From the NCBI RefSeq assembly GCF_045629565.1, contig NZ_JAZQRL010000101.1:62001-126000 (forward strand): 64,000 nucleotides of DNA, read 5' to 3'. Made by a program: the position numbers and the translations under genes. The notes beneath the pieces are model-generated. The model was not told the DNA's origin. It worked only from the letters and a program-made list of their open reading frames with translations, and searched no databases. Shown here one piece after another: positions 26,211 to 33,985 of the stretch. The DNA comes from Arcticibacter sp045629565 (GTDB lineage Bacteria > Bacteroidota > Bacteroidia > Sphingobacteriales > Sphingobacteriaceae). Every line of letters starts with the position of its first letter. The first letter of the stretch is position 1.

Positions 26211-26837
26211 ATGGACGTTAAACTGGATAATATTGGCCGGCGCTTTAACCGTGAATGGATATTCGAAGGAATTGATTACACATTCAAAACTGGCAGCTCT
26301 TATGCTATACTTGGACATAATGGGTCAGGTAAGTCTACCCTTTTACAGGTAATTGCAGGAAGCTTAAGTCCGTCTTCCGGGACGATTGCATACCTGCAGG
26401 GCGATAAAACGATTGATATGGACACTGTTTATCAAAGCGTTGCAGTCGCGGCCCCGTATCTGGAATTGATTGAGGAATTCAGTCTTCGCGAACTGCTCGA
26501 CTTCCATTTTCGTTTTAAGCGTCCGTTGAATCAGTTAACGACGAAGCAAATCATAGCCTTGCTGGGTCTTGAGAAATCGGCGTCAAAGCCTTTAAAGTAT
26601 TTTTCATCTGGAATGAAGCAGCGCACCAAGCTTGCCCTCGCGTTATGTTCGGATACATCACTTACTCTCCTTGACGAACCGGCATCGAATCTGGATCTTG
26701 CTGGCATTGCGTGGTACAAAGACATGGTTGCCCAATTCGGTGGAGACCGAACCCTTATTGTATGTTCTAATCAGGATTTCGAATACGACTTCTGTAGTCA
26801 CCAATTGCAGCTTACCGACTATAAAAAAATCCAGTAA
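26211..26837 (+). CDS. ABC transporter ATP-binding protein (no adjacent permease)
   Basis: This 208-residue ATPase has Walker A GHNGSGKST, a degenerate signature YFSSGMKQR, Walker B LTLLDEPASNLD and a switch position without the usual His (CSNQDFEYDF). The Q-loop Q (VYQSVAVAAPY) is present. No membrane or substrate-binding partner is encoded nearby. It sits 25 bp after lpxA on the same strand, so an envelope export role is possible, but this is only context. The missing H-loop His would weaken hydrolysis. Confidence 0.85.
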   Translation: MDVKLDNIGRRFNREWIFEGIDYTFKTGSSYAILGHNGSGKSTLLQVIAGSLSPSSGTIAYLQGDKTIDMDTVYQSVAVAAPYLELIEEFSLRELLDFHFRFKRPLNQLTTKQIIALLGLEKSASKPLKYFSSGMKQRTKLALALCSDTSLTLLDEPASNLDLAGIAWYKDMVAQFGGDRTLIVCSNQDFEYDFCSHQLQLTDYKKIQ

Positions 26838-26868
26838 ACCAATCTTCTTTCCAATCGTACTGCAGGTA

Positions 26869-26897
26869 TTTGTAATTTCTGAAAATCTATATCTTTG
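26869..26897 (+). promoter_or_regulatory. efp promoter (TTTG-N17-TATCTTTG)
   Basis: TTTG at 26869-26872 and TATCTTTG at 26890-26897 are separated by 17 bases. The efp ATG lies 20 bp after the -7 box. Confidence 0.65.
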
Positions 26898-26917
26898 TCG
26901 CTTAACAAAAGACTACT

Positions 26918-27478
26918 ATGGCAAAGGCTTCTGATATCAAAAATGGCAATATTTTACGCTTCAATGGTGAACTGATTGCAGTGGAGGAACTGATTCACCG
27001 GACACCTGGAAATTTACGTGCATTTTACCAGGCCAGAATGAGGAATGTTAAAACCGGAAAGTTAGTGGAGTATCGCTTCCGTACAGACGAAGAGGTCGAA
27101 ATATGCCGCGTTGAGACTAGTAATTATCAATATCTCTATTCTGACGGCGACTTCTTCGTTGTGATGGATAATAACACTTTCGAACAACATAACATCCCCA
27201 AAGTCCTATTTGGCGATGCTGCTAAATTCCTCAAAGAGGGGATGAACGTCATCGTAGCCTTTGAAAGTGATGAACCTATCATGGGCCAGGCACCCACCAG
27301 TGTAGAATTGGAGATCACCTATACCGAGCCAGCCGTCAAGGGCGACACATCGACTAATGCATTGAAATATGCAACCGTCGAAACAGGTGTTGAAATCAAG
27401 GTTCCTCTTTTCATCAATCAAGGAGAGAAGGTTAGAGTTGATACACGGACCGGGGAGTACATTGAACGTGTTAAGTAA
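26918..27478 (+). CDS. efp: Elongation factor P
   Basis: This 186-residue, three-domain translation factor relieves ribosome stalling at polyproline stretches. The N-terminal KOW domain contains the modified-loop region ELIHRTPGNLRAFYQARMRN, whose tip residue is Arg in RTPGNLR, so modification by a lysine-type enzyme is unlikely. The OB domains carry EVEICRVETSNYQYLYSDGD and the end KVRVDTRTGEYIERV. It is a single-gene unit with its own promoter and terminator. Confidence 0.96.
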   Translation: MAKASDIKNGNILRFNGELIAVEELIHRTPGNLRAFYQARMRNVKTGKLVEYRFRTDEEVEICRVETSNYQYLYSDGDFFVVMDNNTFEQHNIPKVLFGDAAKFLKEGMNVIVAFESDEPIMGQAPTSVELEITYTEPAVKGDTSTNALKYATVETGVEIKVPLFINQGEKVRVDTRTGEYIERVK

Positions 27479-27497
27479 GGAATTCGCATGTAAAAAC

Positions 27498-27526
27498 AAG
27501 GGCTTTACGATGTAAGGCTCTTTTTG
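27498..27526 (+). terminator. Rho-independent terminator of efp
   Basis: AAGGGCTTTAC and GTAAGGCTCTT form a stem (one wobble and one mismatch) with a short GAT loop, followed by TTTTT. It lies 20-48 bp after the efp stop. Confidence 0.7.
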
Positions 27527-27535
27527 TTTGTAGGT

Positions 27536-28150
27536 ATGGAAGATAAGAAAGCGCTTAGAAGCGCCTACATAAAGAAGCGGAAGGAACTCCATCCGGAGGA
27601 GCTTGAAGTACTCAGTGAGCGGATCGCAGCTAATTTTTTTTCTCTTTCCCTGGGACATGTTCGTTACTTACATATCTATTATCCTATCCCCGGCAAGCAA
27701 GAGATAGACAGCTTATTCATCGGCGAGCGTATAAGGCGTGATTTTAAGCCAATAAAACTCGTACTACCTAAAAGCGATCTACGTTCTTGTACGCTGAAGC
27801 ATATCCTCTGGGAGGATTCTACACCTTTGGCGATGAATGCCTGGGGAATAACAGAACCTCTCTCCGGAGAGGAGGTTTCTGCCGAGACATTAGACCTTAT
27901 CATCATCCCCCTACTCGCCTGCGACTCGGAGGGCAACCGGCTCGGCTATGGCAAAGGGTTTTATGACCGGTTTCTGGCTACCTGTCGTCAGGATGCATTG
28001 AAAGTGGGACTCTCTTATTTTGAGCCTCAGGGAGAGGTCATTCCGCATGAGAATCACGATATACCACTGGACCTGTGCGTTACGCCGGAAAGGATACACT
28101 ACTTTAAACCTCCAGCTCAACGAGAACGGGGCAATGATCGGAGTGGGTAG
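27536..28150 (+). CDS. 5-formyltetrahydrofolate cyclo-ligase
   Basis: This 204-residue enzyme converts 5-formyl-THF to 5,10-methenyl-THF using ATP. The conserved sequences ALRSAYIKKRKEL (start), LPKSDLRSCTLKHILWED, and LACDSEGNRLGYGKGFYDRF are present. I start at the ATG at 27536; the TTG at 27524 overlaps the efp terminator. The last 47 bases overlap the convergent exonuclease III gene. An unusually long C-terminal tail (KPPAQRERGNDRSG) lies beyond the usual end. Confidence 0.9.
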   Translation: MEDKKALRSAYIKKRKELHPEELEVLSERIAANFFSLSLGHVRYLHIYYPIPGKQEIDSLFIGERIRRDFKPIKLVLPKSDLRSCTLKHILWEDSTPLAMNAWGITEPLSGEEVSAETLDLIIIPLLACDSEGNRLGYGKGFYDRFLATCRQDALKVGLSYFEPQGEVIPHENHDIPLDLCVTPERIHYFKPPAQRERGNDRSG

Positions 28151-28874
28151 CCATGTTTAAAATGGATGAATGCCGAAGAGCTCCTCTAAGACCCTCGCTA
28201 ACAAGATTGTAGTCGATGCGCCATCCCAGGTTCTTAGCGCGTGCACCGGACCTGAAACTCCACCAGGTATAATGATGTGGATCCTCATTGAAATGCCTGA
28301 ATGAATCGATAAATCCAGAATTGATGAAGTTCTCCATCCACTCCCTCTCTGCCGGCAGAAATCCTGATGACTTAGCATTTGACTTGGGGTTATGTATATC
28401 GATGGGCCTGTGGCAAATATTGTAATCTCCCGATATTATCAGGTTTGGATGATCTTGCTTGATTTTATTTATGTAAATCTGGAAATCGTCAAGAAAACGA
28501 TATTTGAAGGCCTGTCTCAAGTCACCACTGGAACCTGATGGAAAGTAGGAGCTCATTACCGAAAAGCCGTCGAAGTCCGCACGAAGAATTCTACCTTCAA
28601 AGTCGTAATCACATTCCCCGCACCCATACTCGACATGTTTCGGACTAATCCTGGTTAATATAGCAGTTCCGCTATAACCCTTCTTCTGAGCAGGATACCA
28701 GTAATGTTCGTAGCCTAACGCCTCAACTGCTGTAAGGATAGACGAAAGCTGATCTGGAGAAGCTTTAATTTCTTGCAAGCAAACGATGTCGGGGCTGGAA
28801 GCATACAGCCAGTCAACCCAGTTTTTGTTAACAGCCGACCGAATGCCATTAACATTATATGTGATGAGTTTCAT
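28104..28874 (-). CDS. xth: Exodeoxyribonuclease III
   Basis: This 256-residue AP endonuclease/3'-5' exonuclease of the ExoIII family has the start MKLITYNVNGIRSA. The metal Glu is in VCLQEIKA, and GDYNICHRPIDIHNPK and THSDHCPVL (the catalytic Asp-His pair) are intact. It repairs abasic sites. It begins 2 bp after the cyclophilin stop on the same strand and ends inside the 3' end of the cyclo-ligase gene. All catalytic groups are present. Confidence 0.94.
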   Translation of the reverse strand: MKLITYNVNGIRSAVNKNWVDWLYASSPDIVCLQEIKASPDQLSSILTAVEALGYEHYWYPAQKKGYSGTAILTRISPKHVEYGCGECDYDFEGRILRADFDGFSVMSSYFPSGSSGDLRQAFKYRFLDDFQIYINKIKQDHPNLIISGDYNICHRPIDIHNPKSNAKSSGFLPAEREWMENFINSGFIDSFRHFNEDPHHYTWWSFRSGARAKNLGWRIDYNLVSEGLRGALRHSSILNMATHSDHCPVLVELEV

Positions 28875-28876
28875 TC

Positions 28877-29665
28877 TTATTTCATGATCAGCTTGTTTCG
28901 GAAAGCATCTTGTTTCAGTTGCTTCTCAAGCTTTTTTACGTCTCTTTTTTTCAAAATAGTGACCTGCATGGAGATGTTCTCGAGAGGCCGGTCGTTCTGA
29001 TCTCTGGGAGCACCAGCGACTGCATCAACCATCTCATAGCCTCTGACAACTTCACCGAAAACGGTATAGTTTTGATCGAGGAAGGGCGCCCCCCCTATTG
29101 TTTTATATATGATCCTATGTTTTTGCGGGAGCTTTCTGCCTTTCAAGCGAATGGTTTCTACCCGATCAAGCTCGTCATCCGTATAGGTCTTTCCCTGGAC
29201 AATATAGAACTGTGAACCGCTGGATGCTTTAGCCGGATTATCGTCTCTTGCAGCAGCCAGTGCTCCCTTTTTATGAAAAAGGCTATCATTAAATTCCGCT
29301 GGGATTGTATAATCCGGACCTCCATTACCAAGCATTTGGCCTGGAGCAGCATTTCTTGAATCAGGATCTCCGCCCTGAATCATGAACGAGGGTATGACCC
29401 GATGGAAAAGTGTACCGTTAAAGTAGCCGCTTTTGCTCAATTTAAGGAAGTTATCCCGGTGGAGCGGCGTCTCATTATACAGCCTAACAATTGCTTCACC
29501 TTTTTCGGTTTTAATGCTCACGTATTTGGCTTTTGAACTGCTGCCAAAGAGCTTTTCAATTATGTCAATTCCGGCATGGTCACCACCGGAACTAGTATTA
29601 GCTCCGGAAGCGACAGAAGAACTAAGTATTGCTGATACAATAGCGATAAAAAAAAAGTGCTTCAT
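28877..29665 (-). CDS. Secreted cyclophilin-type peptidyl-prolyl isomerase
   Basis: This 262-residue protein has a signal peptide (residues 1-20, ending SSVASGA). The cyclophilin fold shows GTLFHRVIPSFMIQGGDP, SSGSQFYIV and NYTVFGEVVRGYEMVDAVA. The catalytic Arg of FHRVIPSFMIQGG is present. It should speed proline isomerisation of proteins in the periplasm. It overlaps the upstream hypothetical gene by one base (TAATG), so translation is coupled. Confidence 0.92.
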   Translation of the reverse strand: MKHFFFIAIVSAILSSSVASGANTSSGGDHAGIDIIEKLFGSSSKAKYVSIKTEKGEAIVRLYNETPLHRDNFLKLSKSGYFNGTLFHRVIPSFMIQGGDPDSRNAAPGQMLGNGGPDYTIPAEFNDSLFHKKGALAAARDDNPAKASSGSQFYIVQGKTYTDDELDRVETIRLKGRKLPQKHRIIYKTIGGAPFLDQNYTVFGEVVRGYEMVDAVAGAPRDQNDRPLENISMQVTILKKRDVKKLEKQLKQDAFRNKLIMK

Positions 29666-30000
29666 TATTGATCAAAATAGTTAACGATGAGTGACTTTAA
29701 TAGCATATCCTGCTCAAGGAGCGTATACCGTGGAATTTCTTTAACCAACTTCCAGTGTGGCCATCCATCCTGATCGAGCCCCTCCAGTTCGTAAAAGCCA
29801 AGCTCACTGAAAAGCCTGCAATTTGCAATATGCATTAATTCCTCCTTTTGTCTTTTAGAAAACTTTCTAGGTCCCTTACCCAGCTCCTGTACGCCGATAA
29901 GAAAAAGCATAACTTTAATATCAGGTTTCTCGGTATCAAAGTCAGAAGCAATTCTTTCCTGCAGTTCCGCCCATTTTTTATTTACCTCAGCAGGTTTCAT
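29665..30000 (-). CDS. Conserved Bacteroidota hypothetical protein
   Basis: This 111-residue cytoplasmic protein has no signal or membrane helix. Its core motifs are KVMLFLIGVQELGKGPRKFSK, NCRLFSELGFYELEGLDQDGWPHW and IPRYTLLEQDMLLKSLIV. I do not recognise a family with known function. It is first in a coupled three-gene minus-strand run with the cyclophilin and xth, downstream of the DnaA-box region. Confidence 0.7.
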   Translation of the reverse strand: MKPAEVNKKWAELQERIASDFDTEKPDIKVMLFLIGVQELGKGPRKFSKRQKEELMHIANCRLFSELGFYELEGLDQDGWPHWKLVKEIPRYTLLEQDMLLKSLIVNYFDQ

Positions 30001-30337
30001 GATAATTATCGAATTAGATACGAAGCAAACATAATAAAGTTGAAGCCATCAAACGTGCGTTGTACAGATAAAACATGTACGAATTAAACAATATTGCAAT
30101 AAGATTATGTTATTGAAATTTAACAACCGATCGTACACATTGAGCAGGAAGATTTTATCCACAGGATAATGCTTTACTTCATTGTTTATTAATGTTTTAT
30201 TGAAATTAAGCAATCGTTGTGGATAAGTCAGTCTCTGCTTTCTTCATTTAGTTTCGTTATTTTAAACATAACAAGGCAGTGTAGATCATAAATTATACTT
30301 TAAGTTGATTGCAGACGTTCTTTAAACATAGATATTT
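30001..30337. other. AT-rich gene-free stretch between divergent genes, with DnaA boxes
   Basis: This 337-bp stretch is the only gap over 300 bp in the window. It opens with the palindrome GATAATTATC (30001-30010) at the start of the hypothetical gene. It contains two perfect DnaA boxes and an 11-base direct repeat TTATTGAAATT (30110-30120 and 30197-30207). It has no open reading frame of note, and I saw no clear TAnnTTTG box. Confidence 0.7.
30155..30226. promoter_or_regulatory. Two perfect inverted DnaA boxes
   Basis: TTATCCACA at 30155-30163 and its inverse TGTGGATAA at 30218-30226 exactly match the strong DnaA-box consensus and lie 72 bp end to end. The first is part of the mirror motif TTATCC-ACA-GGATAA. 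They could be an origin, a DnaA titration site or DnaA-controlled promoters for the flanking divergent genes. No dnaA, dnaN or gyrB is nearby. Confidence 0.55.
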
Positions 30338-31741
30338 ATGGAAGAAGATTTTGAATTTGAATTCTCTGAGGATCCTAAGTTTTCAGTAGAGCGTTATGAA
30401 GAGATGATCAGGAATGAAGATCAGCTTTTTTTCGACTCAAGGGCGTTTGAAAATATCATCCAATATTATATTTCACATAATGACCCGATAAAAGCGTTGC
30501 AGGTTGTGGAATATGCAATAAATCAACACCCCTTCGCAGCGGTGTTTTTGCTGAAGCAGTGCCAACTGTACATGGCTACAAATGAGCCTGAAAAAGCTTT
30601 TAGGGCGCTTGAAAAAGCGGAAATACTGGAACCATCAGATCCTGACATCTACTTGCTGAGAGGAAATATTTATGAATCTCAGGATCGCCATCATGAGGCA
30701 CTCGAGAATTATGAAAAAGCCTGTGCCCTCGCTGAAAGTACCGATGAAATTTTGCTTCAGATCGCTCTGGTTTACCAGAATCTCAACGATTATGAAAGTG
30801 CCATCGTAAATCTCAAGCTGGCTCTCGAGCAGAATATGGAAAATCAGGATGCACTTTATGAACTTGCGTTTTGTTATGATGTAACCAACCGGCAGGATGA
30901 GTGCATAGACTTTTATAAACAGTATATCGATAACGACCCATACTCCTATCCTGCCTGGTATAATCTAGGCAATGCTTATCATAAGCTGGGCCTTTACGAA
31001 AAAGCCGTTGATGCCTATGATTATTCGATATTGATCAAAGAAGATTTCTCCTCTGCTTATTATAACAAGGGAAATTCTCTGATTCACCTGGAAAAACACG
31101 AAGAGGCTATAGAAGTTTTCAAGCAGTCTTTGAGTTATGAGCAACCGAATGCAGACACGTTGTGTTCCCTTGGTGAGTGTTATGAGAAACTTGAACAGAT
31201 GGAAGAAGCCAGGTCTTACTATAAGAAGGCAGTGAAGATAAATCCTGACCTTGGAGATGCCTGGTATGGAATAGGCGTGACTCTTGATGCGGAGGGCAGG
31301 ATCTTTGAATCCCTTCACTATTTTAAGAAGGCACGCGACTCCGACGACTCATTTCCTGACTATTGGTTTGGGATTGCTGACGCCAATTACAAGCTTGGCA
31401 ATCTTGAGGCATCGGAACAGGCATATCAAAAAGTTGTTGAACTCGATCCTCTTGATCCTGATGCATGGTTAGATTTCTCCTCTGTTTTGTATGAATTAAA
31501 CGATCTGGAACGGGCTACTGAGACTATTCTCGAGGGTATTAAAAATAATCCTGATGCTGCTGAATTGTATTACAGGATGGTAGCTTACATATTAGCCACC
31601 GGTAAATTTAATGAGGCACTGGAAGCACTGGAAACAGCTCTGAAGATTGACCCGACAAAACATGAAATATTGTTTGAGTACTTGCCTCAGTTACAGTCGA
31701 ATAAAGTAATAATTGAAATAATCAATAAGTACTTAATTTAG
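30338..31741 (+). CDS. Tetratricopeptide repeat protein
   Basis: This 467-residue cytoplasmic protein is built almost wholly of TPR repeats (about 10-12 of the 34-residue type). It has the typical Trp/Gly/Tyr and Ala/Pro positions (for example PAWYNLGNAYHKLGLYEKAVDAYDYSI and DAWYGIGVTLDAEGRIFESLHYFKKA). The acidic N-terminus (MEEDFEFEFSEDPKF) is outside the repeats. It is a scaffold for protein contacts; the partner is unknown. It has its own strong terminator. Confidence 0.9.
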   Translation: MEEDFEFEFSEDPKFSVERYEEMIRNEDQLFFDSRAFENIIQYYISHNDPIKALQVVEYAINQHPFAAVFLLKQCQLYMATNEPEKAFRALEKAEILEPSDPDIYLLRGNIYESQDRHHEALENYEKACALAESTDEILLQIALVYQNLNDYESAIVNLKLALEQNMENQDALYELAFCYDVTNRQDECIDFYKQYIDNDPYSYPAWYNLGNAYHKLGLYEKAVDAYDYSILIKEDFSSAYYNKGNSLIHLEKHEEAIEVFKQSLSYEQPNADTLCSLGECYEKLEQMEEARSYYKKAVKINPDLGDAWYGIGVTLDAEGRIFESLHYFKKARDSDDSFPDYWFGIADANYKLGNLEASEQAYQKVVELDPLDPDAWLDFSSVLYELNDLERATETILEGIKNNPDAAELYYRMVAYILATGKFNEALEALETALKIDPTKHEILFEYLPQLQSNKVIIEIINKYLI

Positions 31742-31765
31742 CCGTTTTAAACATAATTTTATATT

Positions 31766-31803
31766 AATCCAATACCTTTAACCTCAGTATTGGATTTTTT
31801 TTT
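31766..31803 (+). terminator. Rho-independent terminator of the TPR gene
   Basis: AATCCAATAC and GTATTGGATT form a 10-bp perfect stem with an 11-base loop, followed by a run of nine T. This is the most canonical terminator in the window. Confidence 0.9.
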
Positions 31804-31817
31804 GAGATTTGTAGCGT

Positions 31818-32585
31818 ATGTTAAATTTTAGTTTAAAGAACGTTCCGCTTAGAACTCTTAAGCCGCGTGATCATGGTTTGACCATGGTTATGGATAAAGG
31901 CTTAAGCATAAGGGAGATTGAAAACTTACTGGAAGTAGCTGGCCCCCATATAGATATCGTCAAATTAGGATGGACAACTTCTTATGTTACTCCGAATCTG
32001 GATACGAAACTAAAGGTCTATCAGGACGCAGGGATTCCCGTATATTTCGGAGGCACACTCTTTGAAGCGTTCGTAATAAGGAATCAGTTTGAGGATTATC
32101 AGCGAGTGCTGGATAAGTATGGGATGAACTATGCTGAAGTTTCGGACGGCTCGATAGAGATCCCTCATGACGAGAAATGTAACTATATACGCAAGCTGAG
32201 TGAGCAAGTGACAGTTATATCTGAAGTTGGGTCAAAAGATGCACAGAAGATATTTGCCCCTTACAAATGGATCAAACTTATGAAGGCTGAACTGGAAGCG
32301 GGATCTTGGAAACTGATTGCGGAGTCGCGTGAAGGAGGAAATGTGGGCATTTACCGAGAATCCGGAGAGGTTAGAGAAGGTTTGATTGACGAGATCCTGA
32401 CCGAAATACCAAAAGACAAAATCATTTGGGAAGCACCTCAAAAGGATCAGCAAGTGTGGTTTATAAAGCTTATAGGTGCTAACGTTAATCTTGGGAACAT
32501 CGCGCCTGCGGAGGTTATTCCATTGGAGACTATCCGTTTGGGGCTAAGAGGTGATACATTCAATCACTTTTTGAATTCTTTATAA
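31818..32585 (+). CDS. Phosphosulfolactate synthase (ComA) family protein
   Basis: This 255-residue TIM-barrel protein matches the ComA family, which adds sulfite to phosphoenolpyruvate to give phosphosulfolactate. Motifs include RDHGLTMVMDKGLSIREIENLLE, IDIVKLGWTTSYV, YFGGTLFEAFV, YAEVSDGSIEIPH and VISEVGSKDA. In archaea this is the first step of coenzyme M synthesis. In Bacteroidota it may feed cysteate and sulfonolipid (capnine-type) synthesis, but no other gene of that route is in the window, so the role here is inferred. It may be cotranscribed with aroE (15 bp gap). Confidence 0.85.
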   Translation: MLNFSLKNVPLRTLKPRDHGLTMVMDKGLSIREIENLLEVAGPHIDIVKLGWTTSYVTPNLDTKLKVYQDAGIPVYFGGTLFEAFVIRNQFEDYQRVLDKYGMNYAEVSDGSIEIPHDEKCNYIRKLSEQVTVISEVGSKDAQKIFAPYKWIKLMKAELEAGSWKLIAESREGGNVGIYRESGEVREGLIDEILTEIPKDKIIWEAPQKDQQVWFIKLIGANVNLGNIAPAEVIPLETIRLGLRGDTFNHFLNSL

Positions 32586-32600
32586 TTACAAGGGATACAT

Positions 32601-33380
32601 ATGAAAAGATTTGGGTTGATAGGGTATCCCCTGGGGCATTCGTTTTCCAAGCTTTACTTCACCAAAAAATTTGAAGAAGAAGGCCTTAAGGACCACGTAT
32701 ACGAGCTCTATCCGATAGAGCAATTAAGTGATTTCGAAAATCTTATTAATTCTAACCAGGATCTCTGCGGATTAAACGTAACTATTCCACACAAGATAGG
32801 CATCATGTTTTATCTTGATAAAGTGGATGCCGATGCCAAGGCTATTGATGCTGTGAATTGTATCAAAGTAATAAAAAGCAGACCACTTGAATCTTTCTTT
32901 ACAGGTGAAGTTTCGTCGATGAAGATGCGACTGGAGGGTTATAATACAGATTGCTATGGCTTCGAACTGTCACTAAAGCCGCTTTTACGAAAACATCATA
33001 CAAAAGCCCTGGTTCTCGGCAGTGGCGGCTCGTCCAGAGCTGTAACGTATGTACTGGGGAAGCTGGGCATCGATTATCAGATCGTTTCCAGAAAGAGATC
33101 CAGAAAACAGATACTTTATTCGGATATCACTGCTGAATTACTTGCGGAATATACGTTGATCGTTAATACCACACCTGTAGGCATGGCGCCTAATGTCGAC
33201 TCTTTTCCGGATATTCCCTACGAGCATCTGACAGACAGGCACCTGCTGTACGATTTGGTTTACAACCCGCCTGAAACGATGTTTTTGAAGAAAGGGCAAG
33301 AACAGGGTGCCGTAACCAAGAATGGAGAAGAAATGCTCCATTTGCAGGCCGAAAGGTCGTGGGAAATATGGAATAGCTGA
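32601..33380 (+). CDS. aroE: Shikimate dehydrogenase
   Basis: This 259-residue enzyme reduces 3-dehydroshikimate with NADPH in the aromatic amino acid pathway. The substrate-binding start (IGYPLGHSFSKLYF), the catalytic Lys and Asp region (GLNVTIPHKIGIM and EGYNTDCYGFE) and the nucleotide-binding ALVLGSGGSSRAVTYVLGKLG are intact. NTTPVGMAP is also diagnostic. Some Bacteroidota lineages use this short single-domain form. The next gene, gldD, starts one base after its stop. Confidence 0.94.
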   Translation: MKRFGLIGYPLGHSFSKLYFTKKFEEEGLKDHVYELYPIEQLSDFENLINSNQDLCGLNVTIPHKIGIMFYLDKVDADAKAIDAVNCIKVIKSRPLESFFTGEVSSMKMRLEGYNTDCYGFELSLKPLLRKHHTKALVLGSGGSSRAVTYVLGKLGIDYQIVSRKRSRKQILYSDITAELLAEYTLIVNTTPVGMAPNVDSFPDIPYEHLTDRHLLYDLVYNPPETMFLKKGQEQGAVTKNGEEMLHLQAERSWEIWNS

Positions 33381-33381
33381 T

Positions 33382-33966
33382 ATGAAATTAAGGGTCATCA
33401 CTTACCTTAGTCTTGCTGTGGCGATATTGCTAAGTGTCTCTTGTAACGAAACCTACGCACCCAAGCCGAGAGGGTTCTTTCGGATAGACCTTCCAGAGAA
33501 ATCCTACCAGCGATATAATGGCCCTTGTCCGTTTTCTTTCGAATATCCCTCATACGCAGTAATAAGTCCTGACAGCTCTGCTAACAAACAGCGGTGCTGG
33601 CAAAACATCGATCTTCCTCAATTCAACGCTACCATTCATCTTAGCTATCATCCGATAAATTCTGAAAAGACATTGAATGAGCTGTCTGAAGATTCGCGAA
33701 CCTTTGCGTTCAAACATACCTCTAAGGCCACGTCTATTAATGAGGCGCGGATATATAACCCTAGGGAGCAAAAATTCGGAGTCTATTATACCATAGAAGG
33801 AAATACAGCCTCGTTTGCACAATTTTATTTAACTGATAGTACGCGACACTATCTGAGGGCCGCATTGTATTTTAACGAAGAACCTCGGGCCGATTCTATT
33901 CAACCGGTTTTATCCTTCATAAAGAAGGATATCGATGTATTGATTAAATCATTCCATTGGAAGTAA
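33382..33966 (+). CDS. gldD: Gliding motility lipoprotein GldD
   Basis: This 194-residue lipoprotein (signal ending SVSC, Cys22 or near it) has the GldD-family opening YAPKPRGFFRIDLPEKSYQRY. Other family motifs are CPFSFEYPSYA and FNATIHLSYHPI. In Flavobacterium johnsoniae GldD is needed for gliding and works alongside the type IX secretion machinery. I start at the ATG at 33382; an upstream in-frame start inside aroE would add 20 residues without a signal. Here gldD is not next to gldE or other gld genes, so it is used outside a gliding cluster. Confidence 0.9.
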   Translation: MKLRVITYLSLAVAILLSVSCNETYAPKPRGFFRIDLPEKSYQRYNGPCPFSFEYPSYAVISPDSSANKQRCWQNIDLPQFNATIHLSYHPINSEKTLNELSEDSRTFAFKHTSKATSINEARIYNPREQKFGVYYTIEGNTASFAQFYLTDSTRHYLRAALYFNEEPRADSIQPVLSFIKKDIDVLIKSFHWK

Positions 33967-33985
33967 TCAACTAAGAATATAAATT

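Noticed and set aside
30061..30105. TGTACAGATAA and nearby sequence considered as further DnaA boxes
   Set aside because: They differ from the TTATNCACA consensus at two or more positions, so they are not counted.
33322..33381. Upstream extension of gldD into aroE
   Set aside because: It would place 20 residues before the signal peptide and leave no function for the lipobox; the ATG at 33382 fits.
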